DNA of 64,000 nucleotides from Acidianus brierleyi (GCF_003201835.2 NZ_CP029289.2:2302501-2366500), one strand, 5' to 3'; counted from the first letter of the stretch, positions 28,686-39,167 are shown. Notes: generated from the letters alone by a model not told the origin. Numbers and translations: made by a program.

Positions 28686-29711
28686 TTAATCACCCAAATC
28701 TTGAGTTGCTTCCTTGTACCTATTCCAATCATCATAATTTACACCTATAAGACTTTTAGCATAAACAAAAGAAAGAAGAAAAGTCGACGCACTTAATTTT
28801 CTAGAAATCTTATCTGCTACTTCTATAAATGTGGGAATACCTCTTATTGAGGAATTTAATAATGCAGTTTCAACACCCCTACACAAAAGTTCCTTATCCT
28901 TACTTTCTACTCTAAATACGCTATCCCTAACTTTAACGTAAGACATAAATCTAACAAATTTCTTTCCTCCAATTTCTATTTCCTCCTTATATATTGGAGT
29001 TACGTAAGGATCTTTCCCCTTCCCCATTTCAAATACTAAAACATCATCAGTAACTCCAGATTTAACTAAATCTGGATATTTCTTTGAAATTTCTTCTTCT
29101 CTGCTTAATTTCCTCGTAAAATTCAATCTTTTTACAATTCCAACAATTTTGTCAGTCTTCCTTTCCAACGTTAATTTCTCAAATGCCGATTTATAAGGTT
29201 CCCCTACCATCTGAATATAAGGCCCAGGGAATATTGGCCCATCAACTATCATTACATCAGAATTAGAATTATTAATCGCGTAATTTTCTAACGAAATTCT
29301 TAGTTCGTCAAGAATGTTGTCATCCTTATAATCCGGAGTATAAGCTACTCCATTAACGTTTTCAGTCCTTACTACACTCATAGTAGATTTAACCTTTTGT
29401 ATAACTGTACCGTTTGCTTTTATAGCCAAGAAAGGAAAAGAAGCATCTAAAGGAATAAGAACATGTCTCCCAGAATCGTTTGCATATAAAGAAGCAATGT
29501 AAATATTAGCTCCTTTTACGTTGATAATTCTTGAAGAACTATCTAAATACCCAAAATCTGAAAAAGGAGAACATTTTCCTATTTCTTCTTCATAATAAAT
29601 AGGAGTAGATTCCGAAGAATCCACAGAAATTGAAGTACCGAGATAAGGCTGATCAATTGAAATCTCCGAAAGAAGCTTCATAAGACTAAGGATAGCATCC
29701 TCAATTTCCAT
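28686..29711 (-). CDS. nurA: NurA-family nuclease
   Basis: NurA is a Mn-dependent exo/endonuclease that works inside the HerA ring. The 341-residue protein has the first acidic motif in ISVDSSEST (about residue 28), the middle VMIVDGPIFPGP (about 162-173) and the C-terminal YDDWNRYKEA, in the order expected of the RNase H-like NurA core. A TATA-like TTTTTAAAAC about 30 bp upstream on the minus strand suggests a promoter of its own, separate from csx1. It lies 89 bp downstream of csx1 on the same strand and 2 bp before herA. Confidence 0.82.
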   Translation of the reverse strand: MEIEDAILSLMKLLSEISIDQPYLGTSISVDSSESTPIYYEEEIGKCSPFSDFGYLDSSSRIINVKGANIYIASLYANDSGRHVLIPLDASFPFLAIKANGTVIQKVKSTMSVVRTENVNGVAYTPDYKDDNILDELRISLENYAINNSNSDVMIVDGPIFPGPYIQMVGEPYKSAFEKLTLERKTDKIVGIVKRLNFTRKLSREEEISKKYPDLVKSGVTDDVLVFEMGKGKDPYVTPIYKEEIEIGGKKFVRFMSYVKVRDSVFRVESKDKELLCRGVETALLNSSIRGIPTFIEVADKISRKLSASTFLLSFVYAKSLIGVNYDDWNRYKEATQDLGD

Positions 29712-29800
29712 AAAATAATTTATAGAACATGTTTTAAAAACTTTTCCTTCAGTTTATAATACTGTATTGTAAGAGATTTGGCATTTAGTTTAAAAATAAG

Positions 29801-31228
29801 TTATAAAACTGAACTATCCTTTACATATCTAATTGTATCTTCCAAATCGCTTTCTAGAGATTCTTTTATATATTTCTCTATATTTTCTCTTTTTATTGGA
29901 TTTTCCTCATTTATATTTCCATCTTTTACATTAACCTTCATGTCCTTGGATAATCCTCCATGCATTAAATAATTTCTTTTTTCTATCAGTTCTCCATGTT
30001 TTTGTCTTAGATAAGACGTTACTAAATCTTCACAACACTTATATTTCCAATTATCATCATCAAATTTTCCTCCACCGTTAGAATCGAGACATGTAGCTAC
30101 TGGTAATTCTCTAGCTAAGGATAAAGCCTTATCGTAAAGTTTTGCTTTAATATATAATGAGATCAATTCGTGTAACTTATCTATATCATTCCCTGGGATA
30201 AGAATATTCCTAACTTCCAATGTTGAATAAAAATTGGAAATTACCAATTCTTTTATATTTTCCAAACTTTTATGATTATACCATTCTCTGTAATAATTGG
30301 AAAGTTCGTTTACGTCTGTTTCAAGTTGTTGCGAATAATGTTCAACATCAGACATCGAATGCACAGCACTAACTGTAAAACCATTTCTTAAGTTCCACAA
30401 AAGATCTATTACTTTGCCAGGATCTTTTCCCTTTATTTTACTAATAGTCGTTTTTTCTTCATTAAAATTATTAGGATTAAGATTAGGACTATTTAATTTA
30501 TCCCTATAATCTCTAAAATATCTTTCGTCCAATTCTTGAATGGAAGAATTTATCATCAAAGAATCCTTCATTGCCTCAACAATTTCTGTAAGCTCTACAA
30601 TATTTACTTCGTTTTGGATAGGTGCCATTATAGGCGCTGCAAAAAATCTTGTTTTAAATAAAGCTCCAGTAGTTAAGGCCGTCGAAGTTAAAACGTTAGT
30701 TCCATGAGTTAAATCTAGAAGTATTTCGTAACTTTTGTTCTCATGGAAGATCGTGTATATAACATTAAAGATAAAAACTGGATTTCTAGATTCGGAATAA
30801 GCTGATCTTTGCAGTTGTTGTTTCCCATTAATCTCTGTTTTTAATACTTCTCCGTTTTTGTCTACTTTTATTGCCTGGCCTATCCCCACGTTAGGTATAA
30901 CTTCAATGGTAAGATCACTAATGAAAGATTCAATATCTGATACAGTTTGTTCGTTTATATCACCTTTATTTTTGAGAAAATTAGTTCTATCCAAAACAAG
31001 CTTCTTGTATCCTTTCTTCATGGTTTCTATATCCATAGGGCGTTTTTCATGTTGTATTAGACTATCTGGAAGTAATGCTATTATTTTCTCTACTTCGAAT
31101 ATTTTAGACAGAGCATGAGCCGAAAAGAAAGACGTTACTTCTTTATCTGCAAATTTGTATTTAACCGGACTATAGTTTGAGACATCTCCCGCTATGTATA
31201 TCAAACATTTTTGATCCAGATTTGACAT
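29801..31228 (-). CDS. csx1: Csx1-family CARF-HEPN ribonuclease
   Basis: This 475-residue ancillary type III CRISPR effector has an N-terminal CARF domain with the ligand loop DLTHGTN (172-178). A long helical linker is followed by a C-terminal HEPN domain whose catalytic motif RNYLMH (418-423) matches RxxxxH. Cyclic tetra-adenylate made by a Cas10 complex activates such enzymes to cut RNA without sequence choice. No cas10/csm/cmr gene is in the window. The gene ends about 1.6 kb before the array on the opposite strand. Confidence 0.87.
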   Translation of the reverse strand: MSNLDQKCLIYIAGDVSNYSPVKYKFADKEVTSFFSAHALSKIFEVEKIIALLPDSLIQHEKRPMDIETMKKGYKKLVLDRTNFLKNKGDINEQTVSDIESFISDLTIEVIPNVGIGQAIKVDKNGEVLKTEINGKQQLQRSAYSESRNPVFIFNVIYTIFHENKSYEILLDLTHGTNVLTSTALTTGALFKTRFFAAPIMAPIQNEVNIVELTEIVEAMKDSLMINSSIQELDERYFRDYRDKLNSPNLNPNNFNEEKTTISKIKGKDPGKVIDLLWNLRNGFTVSAVHSMSDVEHYSQQLETDVNELSNYYREWYNHKSLENIKELVISNFYSTLEVRNILIPGNDIDKLHELISLYIKAKLYDKALSLARELPVATCLDSNGGGKFDDDNWKYKCCEDLVTSYLRQKHGELIEKRNYLMHGGLSKDMKVNVKDGNINEENPIKRENIEKYIKESLESDLEDTIRYVKDSSVL

Positions 31229-31370
31229 GATTTAAAACTATACGAAAAACGTTTTAAAATGTATGCCCATTTATAACGCTTATGTAAGAAATATTGCATT
31301 AACCAATATTTTATAAGGATAAGAACCAGATTAGACTCATGGAAAATTAGACACTACAAAGCGGTCATGA

Positions 31371-31770
31371 GTGAACTACCATGCCCTTGCTAGTAGACCC
31401 AAAATCTTATTAGTAAAAATAATTTTTATCTATTATTAGTAATTTATGTGAATTTAATGAAATTAGATAATTAACTCTATAATATTTTTTTAGAAATTTT
31501 TAAGTGTTATATTAGATCTTTTATATTTCTGAAAGTAAACTGAGGAATATTATTATAATATTAGAAAATGATAAAGACACGAATAATGAAATCTGCTTTA
31601 TTTGTATCAATTATTTAATACATTATTCTTACTGCTCCTGATTATGAGTATAATGAAATATGTTCCTTATGAAGAAAAAATATGAGGTTTAATATTGAAT
31701 TTATATTTTTAAAATGATTTTGGGTCTATCGTCAGGAGGGGTCTTCCGCCTCCTTTGAACCCTTGAATCT
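31371..31770 (-). mobile_element. Non-autonomous IS200/IS605-type element, reverse orientation, with nested insert
   Basis: Read on the minus strand, the left end AGATTCAAGGGTTCAAAGG (31,752-31,770) follows TTCATC, and the right end is a weak hairpin plus TAGTTCAC at 31,371. The ends match the element at 7,667-7,907. Most of the interior is bounded by a perfect 13-bp inverted repeat (31,394-31,406 and 31,716-31,728), suggesting a second small element inserted into the first. No coding sequence is supported. Confidence 0.65.
31394..31728. repeat. 335-bp segment bounded by perfect 13-bp inverted repeats
   Basis: TAGACCCAAAATC at 31,394-31,406 is the exact reverse complement of GATTTTGGGTCTA at 31,716-31,728. 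The interior is A+T-rich and noncoding. The arrangement suggests a MITE, but I could not find a second copy in the window. Confidence 0.5.
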
Positions 31771-32804
31771 GATGAAGTTCTTTACCTTTAGATTTTAAGA
31801 TAATGTGATCATGGAGAAAATCAATTTATCTTTAAAATCACAAATTCATTAAATTTTCAAATATACTCGAAGAATTATATAACTCTCTCAACTATTATTT
31901 AACATCTTTATAAAAGAATATATAAATATATTCTAAATACGAATTAATCTGAAATGGTAAGTATTAAGTTAATCTAAACTTCTCATGTTTTTAACCTAAT
32001 GTTCAATTTTGAATATATAAAAACCAAGGAAGTTAATACGTAAGAAAAAGGATTTCATGATAAACTTCAAATCTTCTTAATCTCTAATCAAGTTTTATTT
32101 TTAATTTATATTATTTTTAAATATAAAATAGTGAGATTGCAAATAAAATGTCTAATACAAGCAGCAATTTATAATTATCATTATATACTTTTTTAGGGAG
32201 AAGAATCATTTTATTTCTTGAAAGTAAATTTCCAAGAAGAAACAGAAAGAAAAAATGAAAAGAGAGAAAAAGTTGGTGAGAAAAAATTACTTTATGATAA
32301 TCATTTTCAATAAATTTATAGACAATAGTCTATCCAATTCTCATTATAAAGATGAGAGAAAAAAGAGAAAAAATGAAAAATAAGGGAATACCATAAAAAG
32401 AGAAAAAGAAAAGGAAAGATAAAAATAGAAAATGTTCATCTCATCCCTTATTTTTTACCTTTAACTCTTGCAAAGATAAGAACATCACGAGAAGAATTAA
32501 ACATTAATCTGTTATGTTGAAAAAAGTAGGATTACAATTTTGTAATACTATCATTACTAGGTAGGAGGTGAACATGAAGATTAAAAACGTAAAAGTTCGA
32601 GTTACAATGCGTACAAGACGAAATCAGACGTGTAGATTGAACGTTTAAAAGGCTGTCTATTCATTCAATTTCACGAGCGGACCATGCAAACAGAACGACG
32701 TCAGATCATTACAACGAATTAGTTCGCATGAAGAAGAAAGGAGATAAAGGAAAAGTTTATAAGTTTATTGTTCAGAATATATAAATCAGAATATAAATCC
32801 ATCA
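31771..32804 (+). promoter_or_regulatory. CRISPR leader and upstream noncoding region
   Basis: No gene is supported here. From about 32,170 the plus strand is strikingly purine-rich (many GAGAAAAAG runs), then more mixed at 32,560-32,720. A BRE/TATA-like AAAAGTTTATAAG (32,751-32,763) lies about 45 bp before the first repeat and would start the pre-crRNA near 32,785-32,790. Leader position on this side agrees with the repeat orientation, because the 3' end of each repeat (ATTGAAAG) is the expected crRNA 5' handle. Confidence 0.65.
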
Positions 32805-35800
32805 GTTTCATCCAAAAAGGAATTGAAAGAGAAAAAAATACAAAATCTAGAGAAAATAGCAAATGAAGAGAGTTTCATCCAAAAAGGAATTGAAAGGCAG
32901 AAGCCTTACTGCAGATACACAGGGCTTCCTTATCCTATGTTTCATCCAAAAAGGAATTGAAAGATTATCTTCACTTATAAAAGTCAAAACACAACCGTAT
33001 AATTGTTTCATCCAAAAAGGAATTGAAAGTTTTCCGCATCCTTTGTGCTAATAATATAATTTTGTAACATGTTTCATCCAAAAAGGAATTGAAAGTTAAT
33101 TATATAATTATGTTTCTACCCGCGGTTTTATTTTTTGTTTCATCCAAAAAGGAATTGAAAGTCAACGGAGATATAGTTTTTTTTCTTCTTTCAATTCGCG
33201 TGTTTCATCCAAAAAGGAATTGAAAGACTCATAACAACAAACGCAATTTTGACGAAGTTATACGGTTTCATCCAAAAAGGAATTGAAAGGACTGGAGGGT
33301 ACTATTCCGCCTATAGCGCTTGGAGATGGTTTCATCCAAAAAGGAATTGAAAGTCTATTTTCAAAATATATGTGCGTCCCGATATTAATACGGAGTTTCA
33401 TCCAAAAAGGAATTGAAAGTAACTCGGTAGGATAACTAAGTTAAGTCCGTCCTTTGTGTTTCATCCAAAAAGGAATTGAAAGCCCTTTAGGGGGATGTTT
33501 CCTTAATTAAATAATTGGAGAATGTTTCATCCAAAAAGGAATTGAAAGATGAATAGCCCTTCCATCGGTTTTGCAAGCATCTCATACCTTGGTTTCATCC
33601 AAAAAGGAATTGAAAGTAATTATCAACTTCATTTATATGTATTTTTCAATATATTAAGTTTCATCCAAAAAGGAATTGAAAGTATTAAGAAGAAAAGCTA
33701 TAAATGCTGAATGAAGATGAAATTAAGTTTCATCCAAAAAGGAATTGAAAGTTTATTTGGGGTTTTTCCCTTTGGGTTATGATTGTTTGCGTTTCATCCA
33801 AAAAGGAATTGAAAGATTACATTCTTTTCACCATGCCTTATGAAGCCTCACGTTTCATCCAAAAAGGAATTGAAAGAAAAGATGTAGTTGAATATGAAAT
33901 AAATCCTTTAATTTTAGAGTTTCATCCAAAAAGGAATTGAAAGTTCTGCTCCTCATAAAACTTAGCCAATTTATCATCATAACCGAGTTTCATCCAAAAA
34001 GGAATTGAAAGTAATAAAATATAGTCTACTTCACTATACATTAATAGTTTCATCCAAAAAGGAATTGAAAGAAATTGCGTATTCCTCTTCTAAAACAAAT
34101 CACAAAACAAAGTTTCATCCAAAAAGGAATTGAAAGAAATATTCACAGTCTAGTATTAGCATCAGGTGGAAAATCAAGTTTCATCCAAAAAGGAATTGAA
34201 AGGCATAAGGGGGAATCTGTATAGCCCAATTATGAGAAATTGTTTCATCCAAAAAGGAATTGAAAGAACATTAGAAAAAAACGGATATCTTTTAATGGTG
34301 AATAAAGGTTTCATCCAAAAAGGAATTGAAAGGTTGTATGGTGAAATATTTGACGAGTTGTCACAAAAATTCGGTTTCATCCAAAAAGGAATTGAAAGTT
34401 AATTATATAATTATGTTTCTACCCGCGGTTTTATGTTTCATCCAAAAAGGAATTGAAAGATGAAAGAATCATTATGAGTGATATAGACCCAATTATTGTT
34501 AAGTTTCATCCAAAAAGGAATTGAAAGATAGAAATATCAACAACATACGGCAATGCCACAGTACTTAGTTTCATCCAAAAAGGAATTGAAAGAAAAAAGT
34601 TGTTAAATGAAGTAGACCTATTTGCTATAAATAAGTTTCATCCAAAAAGGAATTGAAAGAGTACCTCTAGAATATTTACAATTTACTCCTAATATATCGG
34701 AGTTTCATCCAAAAAGGAATTGAAAGTTAAAATTGATAAGAAACGATACAATTGAGATATTCAATAGGTTTCATCCAAAAAGGAATTGAAAGAAATATTT
34801 TGTGAATATGAATAATATAATATCAACCATTCAAGTTTCATCCAAAAAGGAATTGAAAGTCGGGTTTAACATCGTCAGTAGCATAAGGGCATACCGAGTT
34901 CGTTTCATCCAAAAAGGAATTGAAAGCCGAAACATAACTATCTAATGCATACAAGAACTGATTTAAGTTTCATCCAAAAAGGAATTGAAAGTGCTTACCG
35001 AAGAGAAATGTTGTTATGTCAAAACCCTGGAAAGTTTCATCCAAAAAGGAATTGAAAGTTCCTCTTTCCGCCTTTCAACAGAAGATTAATGATGTGAAGT
35101 TTCATCCAAAAAGGAATTGAAAGATCTGTATTCCGATCCAATCGCCCTCATTAATATATTATTGTTTCATCCAAAAAGGAATTGAAAGTCTATTAGCTCA
35201 TCAAGCTTTGTTTTAACGTAATCCCTTATGGTTTCATCCAAAAAGGAATTGAAAGGCTCTAAAGTCTTCAAATGCCAGCACTTCTTTCCGAAGCTCCGTT
35301 TCATCCAAAAAGGAATTGAAAGATATATACAAATTACTGGCACTAGGAGCGATAGAGACCAGGTTTCATCCAAAAAGGAATTGAAAGCTTAATAGTGTTC
35401 GTGCTAACATTAATGATAGTAGGACTGTTTCATCCAAAAAGGAATTGAAAGCTTCCCAACACTGTCATAGTATTTGGGGAGACAAAGACATACAGTTTCA
35501 TCCAAAAAGGAATTGAAAGATATACCATATGAGGACATTAGGGCAACTAATAAAGAGGAAAAGTTTCATCCAAAAAGGAATTGAAAGAAATCGGTCTCCT
35601 CGTAGTAAGTAGGGTAATCAGCGTTCACCAGGTAATGTTTCATCCAAAAAGGAATTGAAAGATTCGTTTTTGGCTAACTGCTTTAGTGTTTCTATATGCG
35701 TTTCATCCAAAAAGGAATTGAAAGCTGTTTATAAAAGATGTCTATAAGGACTTACCGATCCTTCATGTTTCATCCAAAAAGGAATTGAAAGAACTTTACA

Positions 35801-36656
35801 TCTGCGGTGAAGTAATCTCCACCAGTTAGCCGTGTTTCATCCAAAAAGGAATTGAAAGTTCCGCTCTGAGCAGGATCGAGATGTTAGCGACAAATGAGGT
35901 TTCATCCAAAAAGGAATTGAAAGTCTTCTGTTACATACTTTATGACGTAGTTGAGGCTAAGCCCCGTTTCATCCAAAAAGGAATTGAAAGTTCAACTCCA
36001 GAAAAGTGTAGGAGAAAACGGTTGCATCGTTTCATCCAAAAAGGAATTGAAAGTAGACTTTACACGTACCGTCCTTAAGCTTCATTACAATTCTGGTTTC
36101 ATCCAAAAAGGAATTGAAAGTGAAAAAAGAAGATTAACTTTTTTCAGGTGTCAAAATCTATATGTTTCATCCAAAAAGGAATTGAAAGTTCTTTATTTAT
36201 CTCCTTATAATACCCTCCCCTAATTAATTTGTTTCATCCAAAAAGGAATTGAAAGACAAACTTGTATCACAGTATGGACAGGATAGAACAGTGATATGTT
36301 TCATCCAAAAAGGAATTGAAAGAGTGCAGACCTAAGTGCGTTCATGATAGCAACAGTTACAGTTTCATCCAAAAAGGAATTGAAAGTCAAATATTGCATC
36401 CCAATTTATGAATGACGCTTATTCATTTGTTTCATCCAAAAAGGAATTGAAAGCCCTGAAACTAAGATATTGTTGAATTATTTCCAAAAGTACTTGTGTT
36501 TCATCCAAAAAGGAATTGAAAGCTGTTTTAAAACATCATAAATCTCTTTCTCGATTGTAATCATGTTTCATCCAAAAAGGAATTGAAAGTTTAATCTAGA
36601 CGACTTTTACGAAAACAACTTCAGGAAAAAAGTTTCATCCAAAAAGGAATTGAAAG
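32805..36656 (+). CRISPR. CRISPR array, 59 repeats and 58 spacers
   Basis: The 25-nt repeat starts GTTTCATCC and ends GGAATTGAAAG. I counted 59 copies that look identical by eye, at a mean period of 66 bp. Spacers are 36-49 nt. Repeat type and the ATTGAAAG handle resemble arrays of Sulfolobales used by type I-A and type III systems. No adaptation or interference genes flank it; csx1 is upstream and cas6 is at 5,491. Spacers 5 (33,096-33,136) and 25 (34,399-34,434) share their first 36 nt. The last repeat shows no obvious decay and is followed after 39 bp by the next gene. Confidence 0.98.
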
Positions 36657-36695
36657 TTCGATAGCATTTATATATACAATCTCATATATTTCTTT

Positions 36696-37685
36696 ATGTC
36701 TATATTTAAACTCTTACATATTTCAATTTTAGGTATAATATTGTTGAGTATACTTGGCATATCTTTTTCAGTTGGTTCAATATCTGTAGGGAATGGTCCC
36801 AGTTACGGAGTTTATTCTAATGGAAGGATTTTTATTATAGCCCAACAAGCTAATGAGTTGCAAGAAATTAGGGATAATAAAATAGTTAATACTGTTAAAC
36901 TTCCAATTTATCCTCATTCTGTTCCTTTTAGATTGGCTTCTCTTGGGAATTATCTTTTTATAGCATATCAAAAAGGGCCAGTTATAGAACTAAATGATAA
37001 ATCTGGTAAGATTATAACGGCTTTTCATATTCCCCGTATAGGAAAGTATCCTGCAATAATTTCTGCCCATAATTTTATCATAGTTTCTGCATCTTATGGT
37101 GATAAACTGTATTTTATTTTTAATAATTCAGTAAAGAACGTCAGTGTTATGAACGGCCCTCAAGCCTTAGCTTATGATAATTTTACTAACGTGGTTTATG
37201 TAGGAGGATATAAGAGTAATTTGATTTATAGAATTTCGTTTTCTTCAATGAAAATTGTTGACAATTTTTCTATAAATGATACTACAGTGGATGCTATGAC
37301 TTTTATTCCTCCTAATGAGTTGGCCGTTGCAACTTATGAGCAACAATTGGAAATTATAAATCTTAGTAATAATAAAATAGTTAGTGTAACAACTTTCGAA
37401 AATGGTATAAACGGATATTCGTCTCTAATTTATGATCCCTACGATTCTTATCTATTTCTATCTCTTCCTCACCATGATAATCAAGTGGCAATAATTAATA
37501 AAGAAGGAAAAATAGTATCTCAAGTTACTGTAGGTAATTCTCCTAACGGTCTTGTTTACGATCCCTTAAATCATGAAATTTATGTTATGAATTATGCTTC
37601 ATCTTCTGTAAGTTATTTTGCGTCCCCTATTCCTTCAATAGTATCCCATAAATATCATTCGAGTAACTTTTTACAAGATTTATGA
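36696..37685 (+). CDS. YncE/YVTN-type beta-propeller surface protein, C terminus frameshifted
   Basis: The 329-residue product has an N-terminal hydrophobic signal (about 8-27) and repeated propeller blades, for example LAYDNFTNVVYVGGY, LIYDPYDSYLFLS and LVYDPLNHEIYVMNYASSSV. Such proteins are extracytoplasmic in archaea. The stop at 37,683 cuts off what looks like its membrane anchor: the next frame reads on as KIYEILSLAAVIVVVLGIVI and ends YLRR at 37,752. Deleting one T from the T5 run at 37,668-37,672 would join the frames. The gene starts only 39 bp after the CRISPR array and is followed by transporter remnants. Confidence 0.65.
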   Translation: MSIFKLLHISILGIILLSILGISFSVGSISVGNGPSYGVYSNGRIFIIAQQANELQEIRDNKIVNTVKLPIYPHSVPFRLASLGNYLFIAYQKGPVIELNDKSGKIITAFHIPRIGKYPAIISAHNFIIVSASYGDKLYFIFNNSVKNVSVMNGPQALAYDNFTNVVYVGGYKSNLIYRISFSSMKIVDNFSINDTTVDAMTFIPPNELAVATYEQQLEIINLSNNKIVSVTTFENGINGYSSLIYDPYDSYLFLSLPHHDNQVAIINKEGKIVSQVTVGNSPNGLVYDPLNHEIYVMNYASSSVSYFASPIPSIVSHKYHSSNFLQDL

Positions 37686-37754
37686 GATTCTTTCTTTAGC
37701 TGCAGTAATTGTAGTAGTTTTAGGAATTGTAATAATATATTTGAGGCGATAATA

Positions 37755-37970
37755 ATGTTTTCTCTTCAACCAGGGATAACTCCTCTACCTTTAGTCTTGG
37801 GATACTTTGTTTTTGCTGCAATAGTAGCAGTTTTCATTTTGAGGAAGTCTAAATTTACTCCTACAGATTTTGCGTTGGCAGGAGTTGGAGGAGCTTTAGT
37901 ATCTGTAGCAGACCATATAATAGGAGACGCTATATTTTTGCCGTCGTCAACAGTTTCAGATAAACCGTGA
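37755..37970 (+). pseudogene. Truncated ECF-transporter-like membrane protein (5' part)
   Basis: The 71-residue frame has two hydrophobic helices (about 11-29 and 38-62) and stops soon after DAIFLPSS. It starts 3 bp after the re-joined frame of the propeller gene, so the two were likely one operon. Given the EcfT remnant downstream, I read it as the start of the substrate-binding (S) component, cut short by the same event. The substrate is unknown. Confidence 0.45.
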
Positions 37971-37989
37971 ATTTTATGTCATTTGATAT

Positions 37990-38240
37990 CATTTAACATT
38001 CCTAGCTCTTCTCATGAGAGTTTATAAATTTTGTAGTTACATACTATCATGTAGAAGAGAGCCCTACAGTGAACTCGATGAGCAATGTGAGGGGGAGGAT
38101 GGGTTCGATGAGGCTCCCTATGTCCTTGAAGGGAGTGGTTTAACTACCGCTCCCGTAGACGGCATGGGGAGCCGGACAAGGGGAATGAGGACGAGAGGTT
38201 GAATACAAATTCATGAAACCTCAATGAAAGTCCGACCCCT
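37990..38240 (+). other. Foreign insert between two transporter fragments, possible transposon remnant
   Basis: This roughly 240-bp stretch is clearly richer in G+C than its surroundings and interrupts an ECF gene pair. It has a TATA-like TTTATAAATTTTG at about 38,022-38,034 followed by structured sequence with repeated GATGAG and GGGGA motifs. One frame (38,014-38,202) ends GMGSRTRGMRTRG, a composition I associate with the 3' ends of archaeal tnpB elements. It could therefore be an IS605-type remnant or MITE. A genuine noncoding RNA gene is the alternative. Confidence 0.4.
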
Positions 38241-38699
38241 ATGTTCCTCTTCTCTGGTTTAATATTTCTAACAGTAAACCCTTCTGATCTAATAAGGTCT
38301 ATGCACAAGTTTAAAATTCCTTTATCTTTAATTTTTGCTGTAGCAGTAGGAGTAATTTCTGTCCCAAGAATATTTGAGGTAGCTGATACTGCGATTAAAT
38401 TACAATTAATGAAAGGTGTAGGATATAAGAGAAATAGAATTTTGAAAATATTCTACAAACTTAAGGCAATGTTTGAAGCGATAATCCCTTTAACTATTTA
38501 CGAATTTAAAAAGGCTAGGCTCATTAGTCTTTCTGCAGAAACTAGAGCCTTTATGGTGTACAAGGACAGAACATTTTTAAATGATATTAATTTTAGTAAA
38601 GTTGATAAAACGATATTAATTATTCTTATCATTGCAGTAATTGTAGATTCTTATCTAGTATATTCTGGATACATTCCAGCAATTCCAGTTCATGGATAA
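38241..38699 (+). pseudogene. EcfT-type transporter membrane protein, 5' half missing
   Basis: The 152 residues match the C-terminal half of EcfT/CbiQ proteins, with SDLIRSMHKFKIPLSLIF, a coupling-helix-like stretch ending TAIKLQLMKGVGYKRN, and a second EARLIS-like signature (KKARLISLSAETRAF). EcfT links an S component to two ATPases. About 100 N-terminal residues are absent and replaced by the foreign insert, and no ATPase gene follows, so the transporter is probably dead. Confidence 0.7.
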
Positions 38700-38895
38700 A
38701 TTATCATTTGTCAAATTACACGAAAATATGTGGAAAATTCTTATATAAAATATTTATTAGAGATTATTTCATGCTTCTATTAGAAAATTCCTATAATTCT
38801 AGGTCTTCTTGAAAACTTTAAAAATCTTAATAAAATTACGTATGAGCAAAAACTTAGGAAACGATAAATATTACCACGCTCTAAGTAATATTTAC

Positions 38896-38987
38896 TAATA
38901 CTTTCAGGAAGGTTAATAGCTTTTATCTAAGGATTTATCGTTAAATTCTAGTCTAATAACTTTCAGTAAATATAACGCTACATTCAC
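38896..38987. repeat. Decayed copy of the small inverted-repeat element found at 43,838
   Basis: TACTTTCAG, ATAGCTTTTATC, AAGGATTT and CTAGTCTAA occur in the same order and spacing as at 43,843-43,905. The outer arms (ACTTTCAGGAAGGTT and AACTTTCAGT) are imperfect inverted repeats. The right end has decayed to a CTACATTCAC-like sequence. Confidence 0.55.
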
Positions 38988-39140
38988 ACGGCTAATCTAA
39001 AAAAGACACCACGACAAGATTACTCCTAGGAGCTAAGAAGCAGTCCAGACTGGTGAAAAGAATTTATGAAGGAGGAATAATTTTTTTAAAAAAAAAAACT
39101 GAATAAAAACACTAGTATTTCCTATATAGGAAGTACTAAT

Positions 39141-39167
39141 GTGGCAATCTTAGTTGACACTATGCTT
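39141..39167 (-). repeat. Solitary fragment of the IS110-family noncoding end
   Basis: The reverse complement of these 27 bases matches the candidate bridge-RNA region at 16,914-16,940 with a single difference (AAGCATA, GTCAACTAAGATTGCCAC). It shows that a third copy of this element end once lay here or was captured. Confidence 0.55.

Noticed and set aside
32863..36223. Several short ORFs reading SSKKELK or FIQKGIE repeats
   Set aside because: They are translations through CRISPR repeats and spacers.
38014..38240. RNase P or SRP RNA
   Set aside because: G+C-rich and structured, but the conserved core sequences of these RNAs are not visible, and the stretch interrupts a transporter gene pair.
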